Source: Pseudomonas delhiensis
Lineage (GTDB): Bacteria > Pseudomonadota > Gammaproteobacteria > Pseudomonadales > Pseudomonadaceae
DNA: 64,000 nt
Direction: 5' to 3'
NCBI RefSeq assembly: GCF_900187975.1
Contig: NZ_FZPC01000006.1
Span: 1 to 64,000, forward strand
A program made the position numbers and the translations under genes. Below, piece after piece: positions 35,250-45,118 of the stretch. The notes beneath the pieces are model-generated. The model saw only the letters and a list, made by a program, of their open reading frames with translations. It was not told where the DNA came from and did not search any database. How positions within the stretch are numbered: position 1 is the first letter of the stretch; every line of letters begins with the position of its first letter.

Positions 35250-37325
35250 TCACACTTGGCCGTATTGCTGGCCGTGTCGGAGCCAGCGCTCCAGCAGCGG
35301 GCCGACGTGCTGCGGCCAGCGCGCCAGCAGGGCCTGGGCGGCGTCGCGCACCGCCGGCAGCAGGTCGGCGTCGCGCATCAGGTCCGCGACCTTGAACTGT
35401 AGCAGACCGGTCTGCCGCGTCCCGAGCATCTCGCCGGGGCCGCGCAGCTCCAGGTCGCGCTCGGCGATGACGAAGCCGTCGCAGGTCTCGCGCATGATCG
35501 CCAGGCGCTCGCGGCCGATCTGCGACAGCGGCGGGTGGTAGAGCAGCACGCAGTGGCTCGCCGCGCTGCCCCGGCCGACGCGCCCGCGCAGCTGGTGCAG
35601 CTGGGCCAGGCCGAGGCGCTCGGGGTTCTCGATGATCATCAGGCTGGCGTTGGGCACGTCCACGCCGACCTCGATCACCGTGGTCGCCACCAGCAGCTGC
35701 AGCAGGCCTTCCTTGAAGGCTTCCATCACCGTGGCCTTCTCCGCCGGCTTCATGCGCCCGTGGATCAGGCCCACGCGCAGCTCGCCGAGGGCCGAGGCGA
35801 GCTCCTCGTAGGTGGTCTCGGCGGCCTGGCAGGTGAGTTCCTCGGATTCCTCGATCAGCGTGCACACCCAGTAGGCCTGGCGGCCTTCGCGGCAGGCGGC
35901 GCGGACGCGCTCGATCACCTCGATGCGGCGGCTGTCGGCGACCAGCACGGTGTTCACCGGGGTGCGCCCGGGCGGCAGCTCGTCGAGGATCGAGGTGTCC
36001 AGGTCGGCGTAGGCGCTCATCGCCAGGGTCCGCGGGATGGGCGTGGCGGTCATGATCAGCTGGTGCGGGCAGAGCCGGCCGTCGACGCCCTTCTGGCGCA
36101 GGGCCAGGCGCTGCTGCACGCCGAAGCGGTGCTGCTCGTCGATGATCACCAGGGCCAGGCGCCTGAACTTCACCTCGTCCTGGAACAGCGCGTGGGTGCC
36201 GACCACCATGGGCACGCCGGCGGCGATCTGCTCCAGCGCGGCGGCGCGCGCCTTGCCCTTGAGCTTGCCGGCCAGCCAGGCGACCTCGATGCCCAGCGGC
36301 TGCATCCACTTGCTGAAGTTGAGGTAGTGCTGCTCGGCGAGGATTTCCGTGGGCGCCATCAGCGCCACCTGGTAGCCGGCCTCCAGGGCCTGCAGCGCGG
36401 CCAGGGCGGCGACCACCGTCTTGCCGGCGCCGACATCGCCCTGCACCAGGCGCAGCATGGGTTCGGGCTGCGCCAGGTCGTAGGCGATCTCGGCGCCCAC
36501 GCGCTGCTGCGCGCCGGTGGGGGCGAAGCCTAGGTTGGCCAGGAAGCGCTGCGGCAGTTTCTTCGCCGGCGGCAGTTCGGGCGCGTGCTGGGCGCGCAGG
36601 CTCTCGCGCAGGCGCTGCAGCGACAGCTGGTGCGTCAGCAGTTCCTCGAAGGCCAGGCGGTGCTGGGCCCAGTGGCGGCCCTCGGCCAGTTCTTCCAGGT
36701 TGGCGTCCGGCGGCGGCCGGTGCAGGTAGCGGATGGCCTCGTCGAGGGGCGCCAGGCGGTAGTCGCGGGCCAGCTCCTCGGGCAGCCAGTCGGGCAGGCT
36801 GTTCGGCCCCAGGCGCGCCAGGGCCTGCTGGCTGAGGGTGCGCAGGCGCTGCTGGGTGAGGCCCTCGGTGGTCGGGTAGATGGGCGTCAGGGTCTGTTCC
36901 ACCGGGGCCGGCGTGGCGTCGTTCAGCGCGCGGTACTCGGGGTGGTAGATCTCCAGGCCCGAGGCGCCGGGGCGGGCCTCGCCGTAGCAGCGCAGGTGGG
37001 TGCCGCGCTTGAGGCCCTCCTTCTGCGCCTGGCTGAAGTGGTAGAAGCGCAGGCTCAGGGTGCCGCTGCCGTCCTGCAGGCGCACCAGCAGGCTGCGGCG
37101 CTTGCCCATGACCACGTCGGCGCCGGAGACCACGCCCTCGACCACCGCGTCCTGGCCCGGGCGCAGCGCGCCTATGGGGGTGACGCGGGTGCGGTCCTGG
37201 TAGCGCAGCGGCAGGTGGAAGAGGATGTCCTGGAGGTTCTCCAGGCCCACCCGCGCCAGCTTTTCCTCCAGCGCGGCGCCGACGCCCTTGAGCGCCGTGA
37301 CCGGGACGTTGGCCAGCTCGGTCAT
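35250..37325 (-). CDS. recG: ATP-dependent DNA helicase RecG
   Basis: This 691-residue helicase reverses stalled forks and processes Holliday junctions. The wedge domain (RYQDRTRVTPIGALRPGQDA) is followed by Walker A GDVGAGKTVVAALAAL, DEQH box VIIDEQHRFGVQQRLAL, TATPIPRTLAM, and the C-terminal motif LHQLRGRVGRGSAAS. The start at ATG 37325 overlaps the oxyR stop by 4 bases, matching Pseudomonas RecG length. Confidence 0.97.
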   Translation of the reverse strand: MTELANVPVTALKGVGAALEEKLARVGLENLQDILFHLPLRYQDRTRVTPIGALRPGQDAVVEGVVSGADVVMGKRRSLLVRLQDGSGTLSLRFYHFSQAQKEGLKRGTHLRCYGEARPGASGLEIYHPEYRALNDATPAPVEQTLTPIYPTTEGLTQQRLRTLSQQALARLGPNSLPDWLPEELARDYRLAPLDEAIRYLHRPPPDANLEELAEGRHWAQHRLAFEELLTHQLSLQRLRESLRAQHAPELPPAKKLPQRFLANLGFAPTGAQQRVGAEIAYDLAQPEPMLRLVQGDVGAGKTVVAALAALQALEAGYQVALMAPTEILAEQHYLNFSKWMQPLGIEVAWLAGKLKGKARAAALEQIAAGVPMVVGTHALFQDEVKFRRLALVIIDEQHRFGVQQRLALRQKGVDGRLCPHQLIMTATPIPRTLAMSAYADLDTSILDELPPGRTPVNTVLVADSRRIEVIERVRAACREGRQAYWVCTLIEESEELTCQAAETTYEELASALGELRVGLIHGRMKPAEKATVMEAFKEGLLQLLVATTVIEVGVDVPNASLMIIENPERLGLAQLHQLRGRVGRGSAASHCVLLYHPPLSQIGRERLAIMRETCDGFVIAERDLELRGPGEMLGTRQTGLLQFKVADLMRDADLLPAVRDAAQALLARWPQHVGPLLERWLRHGQQYGQV

Positions 37326-38254
37326 GCCGGTTGGGCGTCGCCCTTGGCGGTCGGCCGGGCCACCGAGCACAGGCGGATGGAGTCGGCCAGCACCTCGATG
37401 GCGCGCGGCCGCGGGAAGCTGGCGCGCCAGGCGATGGCCACGGTGCGCAGCGGCGCCGGCGCGGTGAACGGGCGGATCTCGATCACCCCGGGGGCGTAGT
37501 GGTGGCTGTCCACCGCCGAGAACGGCAGCACCGACACGCCCAGGCCGGAGGCGACCATGTGGCGGATGGTCTCCAGCGAGCTGGATTCCACGGTGGTGTG
37601 GCGGTTCTCCTCGCCCTTGCGGGTGGTCGGGCAGGCTTCCAGCACCTGGTCGCGGAAGCAGTGGCCCTCGCCGAGCAGCAGCAGGCTCTTGTCGTTGAGC
37701 ATCTCGGCGTCGATGGTCTGCCGGGCGGTCCAGGGGTGGTCGGCCGGCATCAGCACGTAGAAGGGCTCGTCGAACAGTGGCAGGGTGAGGACGTCGGCCT
37801 CCTGGAACGGCAGGGCGATGATGATCGCGTCCAGCTCGCCGGTGCGCAGCTTGTCGCGCAGGATGTGGGTGAAGTTCTCCTCGATGTACAGCGGCATCTG
37901 CGGCGCCACCCGGTGCAGCTGCGGGATCAGGTGCGGGAACAGGTAGGGGCCGATGGTGTAGATGGCGCCGACCTTCAGCGGCGAGGTCAGCTGGTTCTTG
38001 CCGGCCTGGGCCAGTTCGCGGATGCCCTGGGCCTGCTCCAGCACCTTCTGCGCCTGGGCGACGATGCCTTCGCCCACCGGGGTGAGGCGCACCGCGCTCT
38101 TGCTGCGCTCGAAGATCAGCACGCCGAGTTCGTCCTCGAGCTTCTTCACGCCGACCGACAGGGTCGGCTGGCTGACGTGGCAGCGCTCGGCGGCGCGGCC
38201 GAAATGCTGCTCCTGGGCGAGCGTGACGATGTAGCGCAGTTCGGTGAGGGTCAT
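37322..38254 (-). CDS. oxyR: Hydrogen peroxide-responsive regulator OxyR
   Basis: This 310-residue LysR-type regulator has the winged helix at 1-60. The redox pair C199 and C208 sits in GEGHCFRDQVLEAC, exactly the positions known for OxyR. The start at ATG 38254 gives the usual length. An ATGA overlap couples it to recG, the same arrangement as in P. aeruginosa. A perfect 9-base inverted repeat lies about 40 bases upstream. Confidence 0.97.
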   Translation of the reverse strand: MTLTELRYIVTLAQEQHFGRAAERCHVSQPTLSVGVKKLEDELGVLIFERSKSAVRLTPVGEGIVAQAQKVLEQAQGIRELAQAGKNQLTSPLKVGAIYTIGPYLFPHLIPQLHRVAPQMPLYIEENFTHILRDKLRTGELDAIIIALPFQEADVLTLPLFDEPFYVLMPADHPWTARQTIDAEMLNDKSLLLLGEGHCFRDQVLEACPTTRKGEENRHTTVESSSLETIRHMVASGLGVSVLPFSAVDSHHYAPGVIEIRPFTAPAPLRTVAIAWRASFPRPRAIEVLADSIRLCSVARPTAKGDAQPA

Positions 38255-38292
38255 GGCGACTAATCCGTTGAGTTGGGCCAAGCATAGCGGCT

Positions 38293-38315
38293 GCGCGGTT
38301 GCGAACCAACCGCGC
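38293..38315. promoter_or_regulatory. Perfect inverted repeat between oxyR and the epimerase gene
   Basis: GCGCGGTTG, CGAAC, CAACCGCGC lies in the 94-base gap of two divergent genes. It may be an operator or part of the bidirectional promoter. It does not resemble the spaced ATAG-type OxyR site. Confidence 0.45.
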
Positions 38316-38348
38316 TAAACTCCGGGGCCCTGTCTTTAGGAGGCGAAG

Positions 38349-39206
38349 ATGCCTGCGAATGTTCTGATCGCCGGTTGCGGCGACGTCGGCAGCCGCCTCG
38401 GCCGCCAGTTGGCCGCCGATGGCTGGCGCGTGTACGGGCTGCGCCGCAACGCCGCCGCGCTGCCCGCGGGCATCCTGCCGGTGCCGGGCGACCTGGGCGG
38501 CGTCGACTGCCCGCCGGCCTGGCCCGAGGGCGAACTGGACTACCTGGTGTACGCCGCCGCCGCGACCCAGCATGACGAGGCCGGCTACCGCGCCGCCTAC
38601 GTCGAGGGCCTGCGCCACTGCCTGGGCTGGCTGCGCCAGCGCGGGCAGCGGCCGAAACGGCTGCTGTTCGTCTCCAGCAGCGGCGTCTATGCCCAGCAGG
38701 GCGGCGAATGGATCGACGAGACCTCGCCGGCCGAGGCGCAGCAGTATTCCGGGCGGGTCATGCTCGACGCCGAGCGCGTGGCGCTGGACAGCGACATCCC
38801 CGCCAGCGTGGTGCGCCTGACCGGCATCTATGGCCCCGGCCGCGAGTGGCTGCTCAGGCAGGTGCGCGAAGGCTACCGGGTGGCCGTCGAGCCGCCGCTG
38901 TACGCCAACCGCATCCACGCCGAGGACGCCGCCGGGCTGCTGGCCTGCCTGCTGCGCGCCGATGCCGCGGGCAAGCCCCTGGAAGACTGCTACATCGGTG
39001 TGGACGATGCGCCCGCGCCGCTGGCCGAGGTGGTGGACTACCTGCGCGGGCTCATGGGCGTCGCGCAGTGGGCGGACGAGCAGAGCGTGCGCCGCACCGG
39101 CAGCAAGCGCTGCAGCAATGCCCGCGCCAGGGCGCTGGGCTGGGTGCCGCGCTACCCGAGCTACCGCGAGGGCTACGCCGCCATCCTCGCCGGGCGCGAG
39201 GACTGA
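38349..39206 (+). CDS. NAD(P)-dependent epimerase/dehydratase family protein (YeeZ-like)
   Basis: The 285-residue product has an N-terminal Rossmann motif (VLIAGCGDVGSRLGRQL) and the SDR region LLFVSSSGVYAQQGGEWIDE. The substrate is unknown; the family is annotated SDR/YeeZ. It starts at ATG 38349 behind AGGAGGCG and is followed at once by the AraC-type gene. Confidence 0.88.
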   Translation: MPANVLIAGCGDVGSRLGRQLAADGWRVYGLRRNAAALPAGILPVPGDLGGVDCPPAWPEGELDYLVYAAAATQHDEAGYRAAYVEGLRHCLGWLRQRGQRPKRLLFVSSSGVYAQQGGEWIDETSPAEAQQYSGRVMLDAERVALDSDIPASVVRLTGIYGPGREWLLRQVREGYRVAVEPPLYANRIHAEDAAGLLACLLRADAAGKPLEDCYIGVDDAPAPLAEVVDYLRGLMGVAQWADEQSVRRTGSKRCSNARARALGWVPRYPSYREGYAAILAGRED

Positions 39207-39207
39207 A

Positions 39208-40008
39208 GTGGACGCCAACCGGCTGCTGGCGCGCCCCTGGCTGCCCGGGGTGGAGCTGTTCCACGCGGACTTCTCCGGCCAGCCGTTCGGCCGCCACAGC
39301 CACGACGCCTTCGCCATCGGCGCCATCCTCCAGGGCGCCGGCGGCTACCAGTGCCGCGGCGCGCGCCACGTGCTGCCGGCCGGCACCCTGTCGCTGATGA
39401 ACCCGGAGGAGCCGCACACCGGCAATGCCGAGAGCGAGCGCCTGGTCTACCGCATGCTCTACATCGAGGAATCGCGGCTGCTGCCGCTGCTGGGGCGCAA
39501 GCAGCTGCCGCGCGGCTTCCAGGAACTGAACCCGGGCGACGACGGCCGCGTCGCCGCCTCCCTGGCGCGGGTGGCCGGGGAATTCGAGCGCAACGACGCA
39601 CTGGGCCTGGAGAGCGAGCTGCTGGCATTGCTGGAGCTGGTCTTCGTGCGCCACGGCGGCATGCGCCCGGCGGCACCGGCGAGCCGCGACGGCGGCGTTA
39701 CCGCGCGGCTGCGCGACTACCTGGAAGGCCACTACCGCGAGGCGGTGAGCCTGGAGCAGCTGGCCGCCCTGGTGCAGCGCCATCCGCGCCACCTGATCGA
39801 GAGCTTCCGCCGCGCCTACGGCGTGCCGCCGCACACCTACCTGCTGCAGCGCCGGGTGCGCGAGGCCAAGCGCCTGCTGGTGGAGGGCGCCACGCCCATC
39901 GAGGCGGCGCTGGAGCTGGGCTTCTGCGACCAGGCGCATTTCTCCACTACCTTCCGCCGCTTCACCGGGGTCACCCCGGGGCGTTTCCGCAGCGCCACGC
40001 GCACCTGA
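39208..40008 (+). CDS. AraC family transcriptional regulator
   Basis: This 266-residue regulator has a cupin-like AraC_binding domain (HSHDAFAIGAILQGAGGY) in the first 150 residues. Two helix-turn-helix motifs lie in the last 100 (SLEQLAALVQRHPRHLIESF and GFCDQAHFSTTFRRFTGVTPG). The start is GTG 39208, behind GAGG, one base after the epimerase stop. No ATG in frame would keep the sensor domain. It probably controls the LysE-type exporter that follows. Confidence 0.88.
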   Translation: MDANRLLARPWLPGVELFHADFSGQPFGRHSHDAFAIGAILQGAGGYQCRGARHVLPAGTLSLMNPEEPHTGNAESERLVYRMLYIEESRLLPLLGRKQLPRGFQELNPGDDGRVAASLARVAGEFERNDALGLESELLALLELVFVRHGGMRPAAPASRDGGVTARLRDYLEGHYREAVSLEQLAALVQRHPRHLIESFRRAYGVPPHTYLLQRRVREAKRLLVEGATPIEAALELGFCDQAHFSTTFRRFTGVTPGRFRSATRT

Positions 40009-40075
40009 GTTTCCTACAAGACCGCCGCCGCGACGCCTGGCCAGACTGGCCTCCCGCCACTTCCGGGAGAACGCC

Positions 40076-40699
40076 ATGTTCGCCGCCTTCGCGCTGGTCG
40101 CTAGCACCCACTTCGCCGCCCTGCTGTCGCCGGGGCCGGACTTCTTCCTGCTGATCCGCGCCGCCCTGCTGCGCGGCCGCCGCCACGCCGACGGCTGCGC
40201 CAGCGGCATCGCCCTGGCCAACCTGGCGAGCATGGGGCTGGTGCTGCTGGTCCTCGGCCAGTTGCCCGACCTGGCGAACCATGGCCTGCGGGCGGTGCAG
40301 CTGCTGGGCGGGGCCTACTTCGTCTGGCTGGGCGCCCAGGCCGTGCTGGTCCGGCGCGAACTGGAGATGCCGGGGGAATCCGCAGGGCAAGGCACCGGAG
40401 GCTTCTTCCGTGGCCTGCGCGAGGGCTTCCTGGCCAGCAGCCTGAACCCCAAGCTGCCGATCTTCTATACCGGGCTGTTCGGCGTGCTCGGGCCTTTCCA
40501 CCTGCCAGCCTGGGCGCTCGGGGCGTGCGTGCTGTGGATGGGCGCGGTGGTGCTGCTCTGGGACCTGGCGTTGGTGCGCCTGCTCGACCGGCGGCGCTGG
40601 CGCGGCTGGCTGCAGCGCCGGGTGCGCACGCTGGACCGCGCCTGTGGCGCCCTGCTGCTGGCGCTGGGCGGCTGGTTGCTGTGGCTGGGCGTGCGCTGA
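40076..40699 (+). CDS. LysE/RhtB family amino acid exporter
   Basis: This 207-residue inner-membrane protein has about six hydrophobic segments. The family motif appears in LLSPGPDFFLLIRAALLRGRRHADGC (SPGPDFF), and GLREGFLASSLNPKLPIFY follows. Members export amino acids. It starts at ATG 40076 behind GGGAGAAC, 67 bases after the AraC gene on the same strand. Confidence 0.9.
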   Translation: MFAAFALVASTHFAALLSPGPDFFLLIRAALLRGRRHADGCASGIALANLASMGLVLLVLGQLPDLANHGLRAVQLLGGAYFVWLGAQAVLVRRELEMPGESAGQGTGGFFRGLREGFLASSLNPKLPIFYTGLFGVLGPFHLPAWALGACVLWMGAVVLLWDLALVRLLDRRRWRGWLQRRVRTLDRACGALLLALGGWLLWLGVR

Positions 40700-40727
40700 A
40701 GGCGCCGCGCGGGGCGGCGCCGTGGGT

Positions 40728-41459
40728 TCAGTCGCGCTCCAGCAGCCAGACGCGCTTGCCCGGGGCGTATTCGGGCATCTCGTCGGCCTGGGCGCGGTTC
40801 ACCGCTTCGAAGAGTTCCAGCTTGTCGTCCTCGCGCTGGAACAGGTACTCGCGGCCCTGGCGGCCCTGCTGCAGCCAGATGCTGTCGCTGTCGCCGCTCA
40901 TGGCGGCGCAGTCGCCGGCCAGGCACAGGGCGTAGCGGTCGGCGCCGGGCATGCCCTCGACGCGGCCGTCGGCCTGGAAGGTCACCTTGGCGCCTTGGCC
41001 TTGGCCCTCCTGGATCACCCAGGTGCCCTTGAGGAAGCTGCCGTACAGGGCGCGCTGGAAGCTGGCGCCGATGGGCGCCGGGCCCTGCTGTTCGGGGCGG
41101 GCGAAGCGCTGTTCCGGCCAGTTCTCGCTGCCCACCTGCACCAGTTGCTTGCCGTCCACCGCCAGCGCTTCCTGCTTGCTGCCGTAGAAGGCCACCTGCC
41201 AGCGCTTCTTGTCCGCCGGGTCCTGGCTCAACTGGCCTTCGCCCTGTTCGAAGCCGTTGCTGTAGGTGGCTTGCTGGTTCCTGGTGTCGAGCCGCCATTC
41301 CAGGTTGGGGCCGTAGGCCAGCAGCGCCTCGCGCAGCTTGCCGCTCTTGCTGGCGGCGTCGATGGCGGCCTGGTTGATCCAGGTGCCGGACGGATCGGGG
41401 GTGCCGGCGCAGCCGGTCAGCAGGCCAAGCAGGGCGCTCAGGACGAGGGCGCGACGCAT
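40728..41459 (-). CDS. Conserved lipoprotein of unknown function
   Basis: The 243-residue product has a lipobox signal peptide (MRRALVLSALLGLLTGC, lipidated C17), so it should be membrane-anchored. The rest is hydrophilic with SGTWINQAAIDAA and GSFLKGTWVIQEGQ segments that look like lipocalin-type repeats; this is weak. It lies downstream of ridA on the same strand, past a terminator. Function not recognised. Confidence 0.8.
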   Translation of the reverse strand: MRRALVLSALLGLLTGCAGTPDPSGTWINQAAIDAASKSGKLREALLAYGPNLEWRLDTRNQQATYSNGFEQGEGQLSQDPADKKRWQVAFYGSKQEALAVDGKQLVQVGSENWPEQRFARPEQQGPAPIGASFQRALYGSFLKGTWVIQEGQGQGAKVTFQADGRVEGMPGADRYALCLAGDCAAMSGDSDSIWLQQGRQGREYLFQREDDKLELFEAVNRAQADEMPEYAPGKRVWLLERD

Positions 41460-41484
41460 GCGGGTGCTCCTTGCGGACGTACGG

Positions 41485-41518
41485 GGAAAAACGAACGGGG
41501 CCGCGAGGGCCCCGTTCG
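41485..41518 (-). terminator. Terminator after ridA
   Basis: CGAACGGGGCC pairs with GGCCCCGTTCG around a 5-base loop, then TTTTT on the minus strand. It closes the gmk-rpoZ-spoT-ridA direction of transcription. Confidence 0.88.
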
Positions 41519-41529
41519 GGAGGAGGGAA

Positions 41530-41910
41530 TTACTCCAGGACGACGATGGCGTCCATCTCGACCTGGGCGCCCTTGGGCAGGGCGGCCACGCCGATGGCGG
41601 CGCGCGCCGGGTAGGGCTGGGTGAAGTAGCGGCCCATGATCTCGTTGACCTTGGCGAAGTGCGACAGGTCGGTGAGGAAGATGTTCAGCTTGGCCACGTC
41701 GTGCAGGTAGCCGCCGGAGGCCTCGATCACCGCCTTGAGGTTCTCGAACACCTGCACGGTCTGCTCCTCGAAGCCCTCGACCAGTTCCATGGTCTGCGGG
41801 TTCAGCGGGATCTGGCCGGAGACGTAGACGGTGTTGCCGGCCTTGATCGCCTGGGAGTAGGTGCCGATGGCCGCGGGGGCCTTGTCGGTGTGGATAACGG
41901 TCTTGGTCAT
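41530..41910 (-). CDS. ridA: RidA family enamine/imine deaminase
   Basis: This 126-residue YjgF/RidA protein removes reactive enamines made by PLP enzymes. The family signature is seen in [29 protein letters not shown], with its conserved Arg. It starts 24 bases after the spoT stop, in the same operon. The site is AAGGAGTCGAC before ATG 41910. Confidence 0.94.
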   Translation of the reverse strand: MTKTVIHTDKAPAAIGTYSQAIKAGNTVYVSGQIPLNPQTMELVEGFEEQTVQVFENLKAVIEASGGYLHDVAKLNIFLTDLSHFAKVNEIMGRYFTQPYPARAAIGVAALPKGAQVEMDAIVVLE

Positions 41911-41934
41911 GTCGACTCCTTGCGAGGGGTGGGA

Positions 41935-44046
41935 TCAGCTGCGCACGCGGGTGATCCGGACCACCCCCTTGAGCGCGCGCAGCTTCTTGATGACGCGGGC
42001 CAGGTGCACGCGGTCGTGCACGCTGACCACCAACTGGACCACGCTGACGCGACCGTCGCGCTCGTCCATGCTGATCTTCTCGATGTTTCCGTCGGCGGCG
42101 TTGACGCTGGTCGCAAGCAGGGCGATCAGGCCGCGCTGGTGTTCCAGTTCGACGCGCAGCTCGACGTTGAACTCGCCGGTGACATCCTTGGCCCAGCTGA
42201 GCTGGATGCATTTTTCCGGGTTGTTGCGGATTTCGCTGATGTTCCTGCAGCTTTCCAGGTGCACCACCATGCCCTTGCCGGCCGACAGGTGGCCGACGAT
42301 GGGGTCGCCGGGGATCGGCGTGCAGCACTTGGCGTAGCTCAGCACCAGGCCCTCGGTGCCGCGGATCGCCAGCGGCCCCTCGGCGTTGGTGGCGGCGGCG
42401 TCGCCTTCGCTGGAGAGCAGGCGGCGGGCGACCACGTAGGCCATGCGGTTGCCCAGGCCGATCTCTTCGAGCAGGTCCTCGAAGACCTCCATGCGGTACT
42501 CGTTGAGCACGCCCTGGATGCGTTCGGCGGGGATTTTCTCCAGGTGGCTGTCGAAGCCGGCGAGGGTCTTGTTCAGCAGGCGCTCGCCGAGGCTGATGGA
42601 CTCGGAGCGGCGCTGCTGCTTGAGCGCATGGCGGATGTGCGTGCGCGCCTTGCCGGTGACCACGAAGTTGAGCCAGGCCGGGTTCGGCCGGGTGCCCGGC
42701 GCGGTGACGATCTCCACCGTCTGGCCGCTCTGCAGCGGTTCGGACAGCGGCGCCAGGCGGCGGTTGATGCGGCAGGCGATGCAGCTGTTGCCCACGTCTG
42801 TGTGCACCGCGTAGGCGAAGTCCACGGCCGTGGAGCCCTTGGGCAGCTCCATGATGCGGCCCTTGGGCGTGAAGATGTAGACCTCGTCCGGGAACAGGTC
42901 GATCTTCACGTTCTCGATGAATTCCAGCGAGTTGCCGGCGCGCTGCTGCAGTTCGAGGATGCCCTTGACCCACTGGCGGGCGCGGGCGTGGGTGCCTTTC
43001 TGCACCTCGTCCTCGTTGGACTTGTACAGCCAGTGCGCGGCGATGCCGTGGTTGGCCATCTCTTCCATCTCGCGGGTGCGGATCTGGATCTCGATGGGCA
43101 CGCCGTGCATGCCGAACAGGGTGGTGTGCAGCGACTGGTAGCCGTTGGCCTTGGGAATCGCGATGTAGTCCTTGAAGCGGCCGGGGAACGGCTTGTACAG
43201 GTTGTGCACGGCGCCGAGCACGCGGTAGCAGGTGTCGACCTTGTCGACGATGATGCGGAAGGCGTAGACGTCCATGATCTCGTTGAACGCCTTGCGCTTG
43301 CCGCGCATCTTCTTGTAGATGCTGAACAGGTGCTTCTCGCGGCCCAGCACCTGGCCTTCCATGCCTTCGCGGGCGAGGCAGTTGACCAGCGATTCCTGGA
43401 TCTTGCCGACGATCTCGCGGCGGTTGCCGCGGGCCTTCTTGACCGCCTGGCGGATGCGCTCGGAGCGCATCGGGTGCATGGCCTTGAAGCCCAGGTCCTC
43501 GAATTCCACGCGCATGCTGTGCATGCCCAGGCGGTTGGCGATGGGCGCGTAGATTTCCAGGGTTTCCTTGGCGATGCGCCGGCGCTTCTCGCCGGACAGC
43601 ACTTCCAGGGTGCGCATGTTGTGCAGGCGGTCGGCCAGCTTGACCAGGATCACGCGGATGTCGCGGGCCATGGCCATGGCCATCTTCTGGAAGTTCTCGG
43701 CCTGGGCCTCGGCCTTGGACTCGAAGTTCATCTGGGTCAGCTTGCTGACCCCGTCCACCAGTTCCGAGACGGTCTCGCCGAACTGCGCGGTGAGCGCTTC
43801 CTTGGCGATGCCGGTGTCCTCGATCACGTCGTGCAGCATGGCCGCCATCAGGCTCTGATGGTCCATGTGCATGTCGGCGAGGATGTTGGCGACGGCGAGC
43901 GGATGGGTGACGTAGGCCTCGCCGCTGCGGCGGCGCTGCCCGTCATGGGCCTGCTCGGCGTAGTAGTACGCACGGCGGACCAGGTTGACCTGGTCCGGGC
44001 CGAGGTAGCTCGAGAGCCGGTCGGCGAAGGCGTCTATGCTCGGCAA
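41935..44046 (-). CDS. spoT: Bifunctional (p)ppGpp synthase/hydrolase SpoT
   Basis: This 703-residue enzyme makes and breaks (p)ppGpp. The HD hydrolase domain covers about 45-145 (MAAMLHDVIEDTG, ILVKLADRLHNMRTL). The synthase domain covers about 235-345 (AFRIIVDKVDTCYRVLG), TGS near 385-445 (FTPKGRIMELPKGSTAVDFAY) and ACT at the C-terminus. The hydrolase HD motif is intact, as expected for SpoT rather than RelA. It lies between rpoZ and ridA. Confidence 0.97.
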   Translation of the reverse strand: MPSIDAFADRLSSYLGPDQVNLVRRAYYYAEQAHDGQRRRSGEAYVTHPLAVANILADMHMDHQSLMAAMLHDVIEDTGIAKEALTAQFGETVSELVDGVSKLTQMNFESKAEAQAENFQKMAMAMARDIRVILVKLADRLHNMRTLEVLSGEKRRRIAKETLEIYAPIANRLGMHSMRVEFEDLGFKAMHPMRSERIRQAVKKARGNRREIVGKIQESLVNCLAREGMEGQVLGREKHLFSIYKKMRGKRKAFNEIMDVYAFRIIVDKVDTCYRVLGAVHNLYKPFPGRFKDYIAIPKANGYQSLHTTLFGMHGVPIEIQIRTREMEEMANHGIAAHWLYKSNEDEVQKGTHARARQWVKGILELQQRAGNSLEFIENVKIDLFPDEVYIFTPKGRIMELPKGSTAVDFAYAVHTDVGNSCIACRINRRLAPLSEPLQSGQTVEIVTAPGTRPNPAWLNFVVTGKARTHIRHALKQQRRSESISLGERLLNKTLAGFDSHLEKIPAERIQGVLNEYRMEVFEDLLEEIGLGNRMAYVVARRLLSSEGDAAATNAEGPLAIRGTEGLVLSYAKCCTPIPGDPIVGHLSAGKGMVVHLESCRNISEIRNNPEKCIQLSWAKDVTGEFNVELRVELEHQRGLIALLATSVNAADGNIEKISMDERDGRVSVVQLVVSVHDRVHLARVIKKLRALKGVVRITRVRS

Positions 44047-44100
44047 GGCATCACCCCCTGCCGAGTGGACGGCGCCTGTGGTCGTCGGCCGGTCATCGAA

Positions 44101-44367
44101 TTACAGGGCCTCGTTGTTGGCCTCGTCCTCGAAGGCGGCGAACAGCGGTTCTTCTTCAACCACGTCCTCCTGCTGAACGACTTCAGCATCGACCAGGCCG
44201 GAAGCGATCTCGCGCAGGGCGACCACGGTGGGCTTGTCGTTTTCCCAGGCTACCTTCGGCTCCTTGCCGCCGGTGGCCAGCTGGCGCGCGCGCTTGGTGG
44301 CGAGCATGACCAGCTCGAAACGGTTATCGACGTTGTCCAGGCAGTCTTCGACGGTGACGCGGGCCAT
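44101..44367 (-). CDS. rpoZ: RNA polymerase omega subunit
   Basis: The 88-residue subunit stabilises beta' and helps ppGpp sensing. The family core [29 protein letters not shown] is at the N-terminus. It lies between gmk and spoT, the classical arrangement. Confidence 0.97.
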   Translation of the reverse strand: MARVTVEDCLDNVDNRFELVMLATKRARQLATGGKEPKVAWENDKPTVVALREIASGLVDAEVVQQEDVVEEEPLFAAFEDEANNEAL

Positions 44368-44456
44368 GGTGTTCCTCGTTGCGGAAAATGGAGCCCGGGT
44401 TTCCGGGCGGACTGAATAGTCTAAAAAATCGCCAATCTTTATGGAAGGGCCGTTTG

Positions 44457-45092
<636 letters not shown>

Positions 45093-45118
45093 CTATGGGT
45101 GGAAAGCGAGCGTGCGGC

